Origin: a bacterium
GTDB lineage: Bacteria; Methylomirabilota; Methylomirabilia; Methylomirabilales; 2-02-FULL-66-22
Length of the DNA stretch: 64,000 nucleotides
Direction: 5' to 3'
Assembly: GCA_029580855.1 (NCBI GenBank)
Contig: JAKPQH010000146.1
Coordinates: forward strand, 62,001 to 126,000
Shown piece after piece: positions 1-13,716 of this stretch. The notes beneath the pieces are model-generated. The model saw nothing but the letters and a program-made list of their open reading frames with translations, was not told where the DNA came from and searched no databases. The number at the start of each line of letters is the position of its first letter. The first letter of the stretch is position 1. A program made the translations under genes and the position numbers.

Positions 1-2754
<2,754 letters not shown>

Positions 2755-2773
2755 GCGCTTTTTCAGCGGCCCG

Positions 2774-5287
2774 TCACGCCGCAGCCTCTCGGCCCAGCCA
2801 CTCTCGCACCCGCGCCCGGTACGTCGTCAAGATCTGTTCCGCGCGCGCACGCGTGGCCGCCTCCGCCAGGATGTGGAACACGGGGCGGTCCGGATCCGGG
2901 TACAGGACCGCCCAATCCCCTCCCCAGCGGATTTTCACACCGTCCACCAGTTCGACGTTCTCGTGTTTGGTGGCCTCGATCAGCGTGCGCATCACGGCGC
3001 CCTTCCGCTCCCAAGGGCAGGGCACCTGGTCCCGGGTCCGGATGCGCTCGGGGACGTGACGGATGGCCTGATGCAGTGTCAGCTGGCTGACCGCCAGCAT
3101 CTCCAAGATCTTCAGCGTCGCCAGCATGGCGTCGAAGGCCGGCTGAAACTGGGGGAAGATGAAGCCGCCGAAGGCGTCCCCCACGAAGACCACGCCCTCG
3201 CCGGTGGCAGCCTCCATCAGGGAGCGCGGCGCGATCTTGCTCCGGAGGACCTGGAACCCCCTCGGCGCGGCCAATTCCTCTACGACCCCGCTCGCCGTGA
3301 TGGGCACCCCGATGATGCCGGGGGGCTGCGTCCTGGCCACCAGGTGGGCCACCACGGCCAGGGCCAGCTCGTCCGACACCGGATCGCCTTTGTCGTCGAC
3401 CAGGAAAAGCTTCTCGGCGCCGGCGTCCAGCATGAACCCCAGGTCGGCCCCCAGGATCCGCACGATCTCGGACAGCTGCTTGAGCGACTGCTGGAACTCC
3501 TCGCCGGTCTTCACGATGCGGTCTTCGTCCATGTAGGCGTTCAGGGCGATGACCTGACAGCCCACCTTGCCCAGGATGTGGGGGAAAATGGTGGAGGCGC
3601 TGCCGTAGGCGTAATCGATCACGACCTTGGGGGCGCGGGTGCGGATGGCTGCCTGATCGATGAAACCCAGGATCCCCTCCCGGTAGTTTTCGACGTCATA
3701 TTCGGGGAGGCTCAGGCGTCCCGCATCCTCCACCTTGGCCCGGCGGAAATCCTCGCGGAAGAACAGGCGCTCGACCCCTTTCTCGCGATTGGCGGAGATA
3801 TCCATCCCCCGCTCGTCGAAGAACTTGATGTCGATCAGTTCCGGCTCGAACGGCGACCGCCGGACGTGCACCCCCGCCACGGCGCCGTGTTTGCCCATCT
3901 GATAACGGACGACGGGAATGGGTGCCACCCGGAAGTCGTGGACGTCCACGCCCGCCGAGAGGAACCCGCTGATGATGGCCCGATTGATGAGGCGGCAGGT
4001 CCGGTGCGGATCCCGGCTGGCGCACACGATGGCGTGTTCCCGGAGCGTGGCACCGAATGCCGCCCCCAATTTGGCGGCGAACTCGGGCGAGATCTCGACG
4101 TTTCCCAGCCCCGTGATGCCGTACCCGCCGAAGAGCGACCGTGCCCACCGGTTGCCCCAGATCAGGCTGGCCGAAAGGACGGCGCCGTCTTCCACGAGTT
4201 TCTGGGGCCACACCTTGACGTCGGCTTTGACCACCGAGTCCTCGCCGATGCAGCAATCGTCGCTGACGAGGGCCCCTTCGAAAAGACGGGCGCGGGCCTT
4301 GACCTCGCTGCGGCACCCGATCACGTTCTCGGTCAAGACCGCCCCGGGGCCGATGCTGACGTGGTTCCAAAGCACCGAGTCGGAGATCACGGCCCCGTCT
4401 TTCACCACACAGTCGTCACCGATGACGCTGTTGCTGATGCGCGCGTTGGCGCCGACCTGGGTGTTCTTTCCGATGAGAACCGCCCCCTTGAGCCCCGCCG
4501 TGAAATCCGCCCGGCCCCCCTCGCCGAGCCAGACGGCGCTGTCCACGCCCTCCAGCTTGCGCCCCGGGATATCGACCTTGACGGCCCCGGCCAGGATATC
4601 CTGGTGCGCGAGGCGATACTCCAAAAGGTCGCCCACGTCCCGCCAGTACCCTGCCGCCACATACCCGAAGAGTCGACGCTTCTCGCGCATCATCAACGGG
4701 AACAGGTCCTTGCTGAAATCGAACTCCCGCCGCGCGGGGATCCATGCCAGGACCGACGGCTCCAGCAAATAGATCCCGGTATTGACCGTGTCGCTGAAGA
4801 CCTCGCTCCAGGTCGGCTTCTCCAGGAAACGGCTGATCCGGCCGTCCGGCTCGGCGATCACCACGCCGTATTGCAGCGGGTTCTCCACCCGCGTGAGCAG
4901 GATGGTCAGATCGGCCCTGCGCTGCCGGTGAAAGGCGATGGCCTCGGTGAGATCGAAGTCGGTCAGGACGTCCCCGCTGATCACCAGGCACGGACCGTCC
5001 AGATGCGTCTCCGCGTTCTTGACCGCGCCGGCGGTTCCGAAATCCTCGCTGGCGGAGATGTAGGTCATCTTCACACCGAAGGACGACCCGTCTCCGAAGT
5101 GCCGTTCGATCAGTTCCGGGCGGAAGTGCAGCAGGGCGACCAGGTCGGTGATCCCGTGTCGGCGCAGCAGGTCCACGATGTGCTCCATCATGGGCTTGTT
5201 GACCACCGGGATCATGGGCTTGGGAACCGTGGCGGTCAGCGGGCGCAGACGCGTGCCGAACCCCCCGGCCATGATCACCGCCTTCAA
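2774..5287 (-). CDS. Nucleotidyltransferase - left-handed beta helix - phosphomutase-like fusion (mannose-1-P guanylyltransferase-like)
   Basis: MKAVIMAGGFGTRLRPLTATVPKPMIPVVNKPMMEHI at the N-terminus, hexapeptide repeats in the middle, phosphomutase-like C-terminus. TTG start at 5287 preceded by GGGAGGA is preferred over the upstream start in the ORF track (5347). Confidence 0.88.
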   Translation of the reverse strand: MKAVIMAGGFGTRLRPLTATVPKPMIPVVNKPMMEHIVDLLRRHGITDLVALLHFRPELIERHFGDGSSFGVKMTYISASEDFGTAGAVKNAETHLDGPCLVISGDVLTDFDLTEAIAFHRQRRADLTILLTRVENPLQYGVVIAEPDGRISRFLEKPTWSEVFSDTVNTGIYLLEPSVLAWIPARREFDFSKDLFPLMMREKRRLFGYVAAGYWRDVGDLLEYRLAHQDILAGAVKVDIPGRKLEGVDSAVWLGEGGRADFTAGLKGAVLIGKNTQVGANARISNSVIGDDCVVKDGAVISDSVLWNHVSIGPGAVLTENVIGCRSEVKARARLFEGALVSDDCCIGEDSVVKADVKVWPQKLVEDGAVLSASLIWGNRWARSLFGGYGITGLGNVEISPEFAAKLGAAFGATLREHAIVCASRDPHRTCRLINRAIISGFLSAGVDVHDFRVAPIPVVRYQMGKHGAVAGVHVRRSPFEPELIDIKFFDERGMDISANREKGVERLFFREDFRRAKVEDAGRLSLPEYDVENYREGILGFIDQAAIRTRAPKVVIDYAYGSASTIFPHILGKVGCQVIALNAYMDEDRIVKTGEEFQQSLKQLSEIVRILGADLGFMLDAGAEKLFLVDDKGDPVSDELALAVVAHLVARTQPPGIIGVPITASGVVEELAAPRGFQVLRSKIAPRSLMEAATGEGVVFVGDAFGGFIFPQFQPAFDAMLATLKILEMLAVSQLTLHQAIRHVPERIRTRDQVPCPWERKGAVMRTLIEATKHENVELVDGVKIRWGGDWAVLYPDPDRPVFHILAEAATRARAEQILTTYRARVREWLGREAAA

Positions 5288-5416
5288 TGGAGCATCCTCC
5301 CGCGCACACACGTGCCTCTGACCGGCTTCTCCGGCCTGAGTTCGCACTATAGTTTTGGCTCGCGGGCATTGTCAAGAATGTTCAGGGCAAACGCAGCGGA
5401 CAAGAGCCCTCGGGAC

Positions 5417-6625
5417 CTATGCGGGCATCGGCGGGTCGCCCCCGCGGTAGCTCCGCGGGACCCGCGGTCCGATGCGGCAGAGGACTTCGTAGCTGATGGT
5501 ACCGGTGAGGTCCGCCACCTCGTCCGCCGTGATCTCCTCGGCCCCCTGCCGACCGATCGCGACGGCTTCGTCGCCCACGCGGACGTCGGAGACGTGGGTG
5601 ACGTCCACCATGGTCATGTCCATGCAGACGCGGCCCAGGATCGGCGCGCGACGGCCGCGGATCAGAACCTGGCCGCGCCCGGAAAGGAGACGCGCGAGAC
5701 CGTCCGCGTACCCGATGGGGAGCGTGGCGACCCGCATGTCGCGCGGAGCCACGAAGGTGCGACCATAGCTGACGCTGCCTCCCGCCGCGAGGTCCGCCAG
5801 TTGGCTGACGGCCGTGCGAAGCCGGAGCGCCGGCACAAGCGCCGGATCGCCGGGGTCCGGCGGGAGACACGGCGGGCACCCATACAGCATGATGCCGGGC
5901 CGCACCAGGTCGAGTCGCGCTTCGGGATGACGAATCAGGGCGGCGCTGTTGGCGGCGTGCCGCAGCGGGATCGGCATGCCGGCGGCGCAAAGGTCGCGGC
6001 TGACCGCCTCGAAGCGCGCGAGCTGTTCCTGCGTAAATGCCGGATCGTCCGCGTCGGCGTCGGCGAGATGCGTCATCAACCCCACCGTCTGAACCGCGGG
6101 AAGCGTCGCAATTCGTTCAGCCGCGAGGCGAACCGCCCGGGGTGGCAGCCCCACCCTGCCCATGCCGGTGTCCACTTTCAGGTGAAGCCGCTGGATGTGG
6201 CCGCGCGATGCGGCTTCCCGGCTCAGCGCCTCGGCCTGGGCGGGGTCCGAGACGCATTGGTCGAGATCGTGCGCCGCGACCAATCCCGCCTGTTCCTTCA
6301 CGATGGGGCCCAGGACCAGAATGCGTGCCCGGATCCCGGCCGCCCGGAGCGCGGCGGCTTCTTCCGGAGCAGCCACGCCGAGCCAGGTCGCTCCGGCGCC
6401 GAGCGCGGCGCGCGCCACGGGGACCGCCCCGTGTCCGTAGGCGTCCGCTTTGACCACCGCCATGACCGCCGCCGCGGTCCCGGCAAGCTTGCACGCCGTC
6501 CTCACGTTGGCGGCGATGGCGGTCAGATCGATCTCTGCGCGCGTTGGCCGCGTTGCGTCTTGCTGATAGACCACGTCCGGTTTCGCTCCGAAGAGCAAGA
6601 TAGCAGGAAGGATCCGTGGTTGCAA
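5417..6625 (-). CDS. alr: Alanine racemase
   Basis: 402 aa; PLP-lysine motif AVVKADAYGHG, RPGIMLYG, CMDMTMVD. Confidence 0.95.
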   Translation of the reverse strand: MQPRILPAILLFGAKPDVVYQQDATRPTRAEIDLTAIAANVRTACKLAGTAAAVMAVVKADAYGHGAVPVARAALGAGATWLGVAAPEEAAALRAAGIRARILVLGPIVKEQAGLVAAHDLDQCVSDPAQAEALSREAASRGHIQRLHLKVDTGMGRVGLPPRAVRLAAERIATLPAVQTVGLMTHLADADADDPAFTQEQLARFEAVSRDLCAAGMPIPLRHAANSAALIRHPEARLDLVRPGIMLYGCPPCLPPDPGDPALVPALRLRTAVSQLADLAAGGSVSYGRTFVAPRDMRVATLPIGYADGLARLLSGRGQVLIRGRRAPILGRVCMDMTMVDVTHVSDVRVGDEAVAIGRQGAEEITADEVADLTGTISYEVLCRIGPRVPRSYRGGDPPMPA

Positions 6626-6800
6626 ACATTTCAGGCGTCTCGGATTTTGGGTCGTAGATTTCTTAGAGGGGAGATATTCAATAAAACGGCATAATAACGA
6701 GGAATATTGCTATTTTCTCTTACAAATCCCCCAACCACTTGTATACGGCTCTAAAATAGTTCTTGCAAAGCCAAGGTCATTGTTCTAAAGTGCGCCCTTG

Positions 6801-6827
6801 TCAGCACTCTCTTGTGGAGAGTGCTAA
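6801..6827 (+). promoter_or_regulatory. CIRCE element (HrcA operator) upstream of groESL
   Basis: TCAGCACTC-N9-GAGTGCTAA; one mismatch from consensus TTAGCACTC-N9-GAGTGCTAA, ~200 bp upstream of groES. Confidence 0.93.
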
Positions 6828-7021
6828 TAATTTGAAACCCGTATCGGAGTCTCGGAAGCCCACCCCAATAGTCAGTCTAATTCAAAAGCCAAAGCGTACC
6901 GAGGAGGACGCCGACGGATTGCCGAGCGGGCAATCCGTCCGGGTTTGTTTGCCCCCGCCGACGGGGGGTCGTGTCGAGCAACCGGGTGCTGTAACGAAGC
7001 AAACGAAAGGAGCGAAGCGCG

Positions 7022-7312
7022 ATGAAGAAGTTCAAGCCACTGCAGGACCGGATCCTGGTCAAGCGCCTGGAGGAGAAGGAAGTGAAGAAGGGCGGCATCA
7101 TCATCCCGGATACCGCCAAGGAGAAGCCCCAGGAGGGCGAGGTGCTCGCTGTGGGCCCGGGGAAGGTGACCGACGACGGGAAGCTCCAGCCCATGTCGGT
7201 GAAGGTGGGCGACAAGATCCTCTTCGGGAAGTACTCGGGGAGCGAGGTCAAGCTGGACGACGAGGAGCTGCTGATCATGCGGGAAGAGGATGTGCTCGGC
7301 ATCCTGCAGTAG
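7022..7312 (+). CDS. groES: Co-chaperonin GroES
   Basis: 96 aa [41 protein letters not shown]. Confidence 0.98.
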   Translation: MKKFKPLQDRILVKRLEEKEVKKGGIIIPDTAKEKPQEGEVLAVGPGKVTDDGKLQPMSVKVGDKILFGKYSGSEVKLDDEELLIMREEDVLGILQ

Positions 7313-7370
7313 GCCTCGTGGCAACGGATTCCACGGAAATCCAACGCACAAACGAATCACCCACACGTAA

Positions 7371-9008
<1,638 letters not shown>

Positions 9009-9079
9009 ACCGACCGCACCCCACAGTCGGTACCGGAGCCGGACATGGCGTGTCGACCCGCGCACGGCTCCGTGGGTAC

Positions 9080-9114
9080 AAAAGCCCCGGGCGGCGATCC
9101 CGCCCGGGGCTTTT
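9080..9114 (+). terminator. Rho-independent terminator after groEL
   Basis: GCCCCGGGCGG-cgatc-CCGCCCGGGGC stem flanked by AAAA and TTTT. Confidence 0.9.
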
Positions 9115-9274
9115 CATTTGGATCGTTCCCGGGGCCCTGATTCGACTTGCGGGAGGGGGGGTACGGCCATGCCGCAGGATGAGATGACCCGCGCCCCGGC
9201 GCCTCCGAGGTCTGGCGGCGCATCCGATTGACCCGCCCCGAGGGTGGTGATACAGTCGGCCGCGGAGGGACGAC

Positions 9275-9541
9275 GTGAAGGGTGCGGTCGACATACCGCT
9301 CCGGGTGGAATGCTACGCCGGGTACCGTGGGGACGAGCGGCCGGACGTTTTCTGGCTGCACGCGCGCCGGATCGTCGTACGTAAGATCCTCGACCGCTGG
9401 CTCGACGAGGATCACGCCTATTTCACGGTGACCGGCGAGGACGGCGCGCGGTATCTCCTGCGGCGCGACGATCGCCGCGATCGATGGGACCTCGTCGCGA
9501 TGGAGGCGATGACGCTCCCCGGCATGGAGGCCCACGGCTGA
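9275..9541 (+). CDS. Hypothetical protein, 88 aa
   Basis: ORF with upstream GGAGGGACGACG; overlaps the next start (TGATG). Confidence 0.6.
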   Translation: MKGAVDIPLRVECYAGYRGDERPDVFWLHARRIVVRKILDRWLDEDHAYFTVTGEDGARYLLRRDDRRDRWDLVAMEAMTLPGMEAHG

Positions 9542-10203
9542 TGCGGCGGCTCCGCACCTTTCTGCTGGACGAACTCCTCCTCGCCCAAGCGACTCCGGGC
9601 TTTGTCCTCTGCGTGGGATGGGCCGTGATGTACGAGATCTACCACGAGGATGGCTCCTTCTACACGACCCTCATGCAGGAGATCCTGAGCGGCGATGGCC
9701 TATTCCCGTACTTCCTCATCTCCGCCGTTTTGATGGCGTTCCCGGTGGGCATGGTGATGGACACCGTGCGCGAGATCCTGATCGAGCGCTGGCTCACGCT
9801 GCCTCGGCGCGGTGCGGCCGCGGCCCCGGAGGCGTTCCCGTTCAAGGGGCTGCTGCCGCGTCGCCTTCCTCTGGAGCGGTTCGAGGACCGGTACGCGCTG
9901 TACCGGCACGCCCGGGTGGCGCTGCTGATCCCCGCGAAGGCGTCCGGGAACATGGCCGTCGTCCTCGTGATCCTGCTGGTGTGGTTTGTGGTCAAGATCG
10001 TTCGCATGAGCGGGTGGCACGTCTACTCCTTGGCCTTCATCATCGGCACCCCCGCCATCGGCACGGGTATCGTCGCCACGCTTGCCGTCCGATACGCCTC
10101 CGGATTGGCCGAGTACCGCCGCCTGCTCCAAGAGGCGACGGCCGCCGCGGGCGCCGACGCGCCCATCGCCCCGACGGGGGACACACCGCCGCTTCCGTCT
10201 TGA
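9541..10203 (+). CDS. Hypothetical membrane protein
   Basis: MRRLRTFLLDELLLAQATPGFVLCVGWAVMYEIYHEDG; several hydrophobic segments. Start at 9541 preferred over 9484. Confidence 0.65.
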   Translation: MRRLRTFLLDELLLAQATPGFVLCVGWAVMYEIYHEDGSFYTTLMQEILSGDGLFPYFLISAVLMAFPVGMVMDTVREILIERWLTLPRRGAAAAPEAFPFKGLLPRRLPLERFEDRYALYRHARVALLIPAKASGNMAVVLVILLVWFVVKIVRMSGWHVYSLAFIIGTPAIGTGIVATLAVRYASGLAEYRRLLQEATAAAGADAPIAPTGDTPPLPS

Positions 10204-10272
10204 ACTCTGCCCCGCTCGGCCGGACGCTTTCCGCCGAAACATTCCGCTGGACGGTCGGCGCCCCCGCCTCGC

Positions 10273-10302
10273 TTGACAGGAGCCGCGGTCCGGTCGTAGC
10301 AT
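10273..10302 (+). promoter_or_regulatory. Candidate sigma70-type promoter upstream of trkA-like gene
   Basis: TTGACA (10273-10278), 18-bp spacer, TAGCAT (10297-10302). Confidence 0.35.
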
Positions 10303-10395
10303 CCAGCGTTCCGTGGCTCCGGTCGTATCCGCGATGGACGGCGACGGCCGCCGACGAACCGGAGGACGAACGGTTCGAATGTGGGAGGGCGTATC

Positions 10396-11043
10396 ATGCG
10401 CGTCGTCATCGTCGGTTGCGGGCGCGTGGGGTCCAATCTGGCCAACGGCCTGTCCGCGGAACGACACGAGGTGGTGGTCATCGACAAGAGCCCCGGCTCG
10501 TTCGCCCGGCTGTCGCGGGAGTACACGGGGCGGATGCTCACCGGAGTCGGCTTCGACCGCGAGATCCTGCAGAAGGCCGACATCGAGGGCGCCGAGGCTT
10601 TGGCGGCGACGACGGACAGCGACAACGTGAACATCGTCGTGGCCGTGACCGCCAAGGAGACCTTCAAGGTGCCGCGCGTGGTGGCGCGCATCTACAACCC
10701 GCAAGCCGCGGAGATCTATCGGCGCGAGGGCATCCCGACCGTGACGCCGACCCTGTGGGCGGCAAACACCATGAAGACCATGCTGGTCACGGCCCCGCTC
10801 TCCGCGGTGGCCACGCTGGGTAGCGGCGAGGTGGAGTCGGTCTGCCTGGAGGTTCCCAAAACCTTGGCCGGGCGCCCGGTGGCCGACCTGGCCATCCCCG
10901 GCGAGATCGCGGTCGGCGCGCTGGTCCGGCGGGGCCAGGCCGTGATTCCTCTGCCGGAGACGACCCTGGAGGCCGGCGACCAGCTGCAGATCACGGCGCT
11001 GGTGTCCGCTCTCGCGAAGATCGAGAAATTGATCGCCCATTGA
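10396..11043 (+). CDS. TrkA family K+ uptake NAD-binding protein
   Basis: MRVVIVGCGRVGSNLANGLSAERHEVVVID (TrkA-N Rossmann) with TrkA-C-like tail. Confidence 0.88.
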   Translation: MRVVIVGCGRVGSNLANGLSAERHEVVVIDKSPGSFARLSREYTGRMLTGVGFDREILQKADIEGAEALAATTDSDNVNIVVAVTAKETFKVPRVVARIYNPQAAEIYRREGIPTVTPTLWAANTMKTMLVTAPLSAVATLGSGEVESVCLEVPKTLAGRPVADLAIPGEIAVGALVRRGQAVIPLPETTLEAGDQLQITALVSALAKIEKLIAH

Positions 11044-11059
11044 CGGCGCGGAGGCTTCC

Positions 11060-11725
11060 ATGCTGGCAGTCATCGTTGGCGGGGGCCGCGGCGGGTCGTA
11101 TCTCGCCCAGGACCTGTAGGCCCAGGGGTACCAGGTCAAGGTCGTCGATCGCCGGCCCGAGGTCGTGGCGAAGCTCCGGCAGGAAATCGACGGCGAGGTG
11201 ATCTGCGGCGACGGCTGCAGCCCGCAGATCCTCGAACAGGTCGGCACCTCGCAAGCCGCCCTGGTCGTCGCCATGGCCCACGACGACGAGGACAACCTGG
11301 TCATCTGCCGGCTGGCGAAGCACCAGTTCAAGGTGCCGCGCGTCATCACCCGCGTGAACAACCCTCGGAACGAGTGGTTGTACACCAAAGACTGGGGTGT
11401 GGACGTCGCCATCAGCCAGGTCCACCTCACCGCCAAGGTCATCGAAGAAGAGATCGGCCTCGGCGAGCTGGTCACCCTGCTCAAGCTCAATCGGGGCGAG
11501 GCCGCCCTGGTGGAAGTGCGGCTGCCCGACGTCGCCCCGTCACTGGGCAAGGCGATCCGCGAGCTGCAGCTTCCCACGGACACCGTGATCGTCAGTGTCA
11601 TGCGAAGCGGAAAGCTGGTCATCCCGCGCGGCGACACGACCCTGCTGGCCGACGACGAAGTGCTCGCCGTGAGCACCGTGAAGGCGGAACCGGCCCTCAA
11701 GCAGGCCCTGCTCGGACCCGCGTAG
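11060..11725 (+). pseudogene. Second TrkA family protein with an in-frame TAG
   Basis: MLAVIVGGGRGGSYLAQDL*AQGYQVKVVDRRPEVVAKLRQEIDGEVICGDGC; TAG at 11117-11119, otherwise intact to 11725. Confidence 0.8.
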
Positions 11726-11734
11726 GCCCCGACC

Positions 11735-13546
11735 ATGATCACCGCCCTCAAGCGACTCCTGGTTGGCAGTCCCATGGCCACCGCCCAGGCCAAGCAGGAG
11801 CGGTTGGCGAAAATCCCGGCGCTGGCGATCTTCGCCTCCGACCTCATGTCCTCCGTGGCGTACGGACCGGAAGAGATTCTCCTCGTCCTGGTCCTGGGCG
11901 GGACCGTTGCCCTCCAGTTCGCGCCCGCCATAGCCGTCTCCATCGCCGTGCTGGCCGCCATCGTGGCGACCTCGTACTGGCAGATCATCCACGCGTACCC
12001 CTCGGGTGGGGGTGCCTACATCGTCGCCAGCGACAACCTGGGGACGCTGCCGGGGCTGTCGGCCGGCGCCGCCCTCCTCGTCGACTACGTCCTCACCGTG
12101 TCCGTCAGCACCGCCTCCGGCGTGGCGGCCATAACCTCGGCCTTCCCCGCGCTCTACCCGCACCGTGTCGGCATCTGCGTGGGATGCGTGCTCCTGATCA
12201 TGCTCGCCAACCTGCGCGGCATCCGAGAGACCGGCCGGATCTTCGCGATCCCGACCTACTGGTTTATTCTCTGCATGGCGCTCCTGATCGTCGCGGGATT
12301 CTATCGATGGATGACGCAGGGACCGCCGCCGCCCCCGGCAACGGTCGCGGTGGTGGAGCCCCTCAGTGTGCTCTTGATCCTCCGGGCATTCTCGGGCGGC
12401 TGCGCCTCCCTGACGGGAACCGAGGCGGTGGCGAACGGCGTGCAGTATTTCCAACCCCCCGAGTCGCGCAATGCCGGCATTACACTGATCTGGATGGCCA
12501 CCATCCTGGCGGCCTCGGTGGTCGGTGTGACCTTCGTCGCGCACCTCTACCATATCGTGCCCCAGCCGGAGGAGACGGTGGTTTCGATGTTGGGCCGCCA
12601 GCTCTTCGGGCGAACCTGGATCTATTACATGACCCAGGCAGCGACGGCCGTCATCCTTCTCCTCGCGATCAACACGAGCCTGGCGGGTTTCCCCATGCTG
12701 GCCTCCATCATGGCCAAGGACGGCTTCCTCCCCCGACAATTGGCCCACCTGGGGGATCGGCTGGTGTACAGTAACGGCATCATCATCTGCGCGGTCGTCT
12801 CCTGCCTGCTGCTCGTGATCTTTCAGGGAAGCACGCACGCGCTCATCCCGCTGTACGCTATCGGGGTGTTTGGTGCGTTCACGCTCTCCCAGGCCGGCAT
12901 GGTCCTCCACTGGTCGCGCGAGCGCGGCCCCCGCTGGCGCCTGCACGCGGTCGTCAACGCCGCGGGAGCGGTGACCACTGCCGTTGTCGTCTCGGTGGTC
13001 GCCGTCAGCAAGTTCGTCCACGGTGCCTGGATCGTGGTCATCCTCATTCCCCTGATGGTGCTGGGCTTCCTGAGCGTGCGACGCCACTACGACACGCTGC
13101 GCGGCCAGTTGACCCTGCGCGGCTTCGTGCCGCCCAAGATCGGCCGTCATCCGGTCGTCCTGCTGGTGGGGGGCCTGCATCGCGGGGTCGTGACCGCCCT
13201 GACCTACGCACGGGCCATCTCCCCGAACATCACCGCCATCACCGTGGACCTCGAGCCGACGGCGACCGCTCGCCTCCAGCAGCAGTGGCAGGAGTGGGCC
13301 CCGGACGTCCCCTTGGTGGTCCTGGATTCTCCGTACCGCTCCGTCATGCAGCCGGTCTTGCACTACGTCGACCAGATGGAGAAGCAGCGAGACGGGGATT
13401 ACATGACGATCATTCTTCCTGAGTTCGTCCCAGCCAGGTGGTGGCAGCACCTGCTCCACAACCAGACGGCGTTGCTCCTCAAGACCGCCCTGCTCTTCCG
13501 GAAGGGTAAGGTCGCGATCAGTATCCCCTATCATCTCGATCGCTAG
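11735..13546 (+). CDS. KimA/YdaO-like potassium transporter (APC/KUP superfamily), paralogue 1
   Basis: 603 aa; SVAYGPEEILLVL, YWQIIHAYPSGGGAYIVASDNLGTLPGL, C-terminal PEFVPARWWQHLLHNQTALLLK; strong recalled similarity to B. subtilis KimA. Confidence 0.85.
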   Translation: MITALKRLLVGSPMATAQAKQERLAKIPALAIFASDLMSSVAYGPEEILLVLVLGGTVALQFAPAIAVSIAVLAAIVATSYWQIIHAYPSGGGAYIVASDNLGTLPGLSAGAALLVDYVLTVSVSTASGVAAITSAFPALYPHRVGICVGCVLLIMLANLRGIRETGRIFAIPTYWFILCMALLIVAGFYRWMTQGPPPPPATVAVVEPLSVLLILRAFSGGCASLTGTEAVANGVQYFQPPESRNAGITLIWMATILAASVVGVTFVAHLYHIVPQPEETVVSMLGRQLFGRTWIYYMTQAATAVILLLAINTSLAGFPMLASIMAKDGFLPRQLAHLGDRLVYSNGIIICAVVSCLLLVIFQGSTHALIPLYAIGVFGAFTLSQAGMVLHWSRERGPRWRLHAVVNAAGAVTTAVVVSVVAVSKFVHGAWIVVILIPLMVLGFLSVRRHYDTLRGQLTLRGFVPPKIGRHPVVLLVGGLHRGVVTALTYARAISPNITAITVDLEPTATARLQQQWQEWAPDVPLVVLDSPYRSVMQPVLHYVDQMEKQRDGDYMTIILPEFVPARWWQHLLHNQTALLLKTALLFRKGKVAISIPYHLDR

Positions 13547-13716
13547 CAATCCCCGAGGCGCGTGCCCAGGACATGTTGACAGCGGCTCACGGCGAGGCGT
13601 ACGGTCACGGAAATGCCGAGGCGGTATACGAGGTGACGGCCCGGCCGCCACGGTGCGGGTCGAGGGCCTTCCGCTGCCGCCTCCACGTGTAACGTCGAGA
13701 GTCGCGCGGAGAAGTC

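Noticed and set aside
11060-11725. Pyrrolysine or recoded TAG as explanation for the TrkA stop
   Set aside because: Single occurrence, no Pyl machinery visible in the window, other genes use TAG as a normal stop; mutation or sequencing error is simpler.
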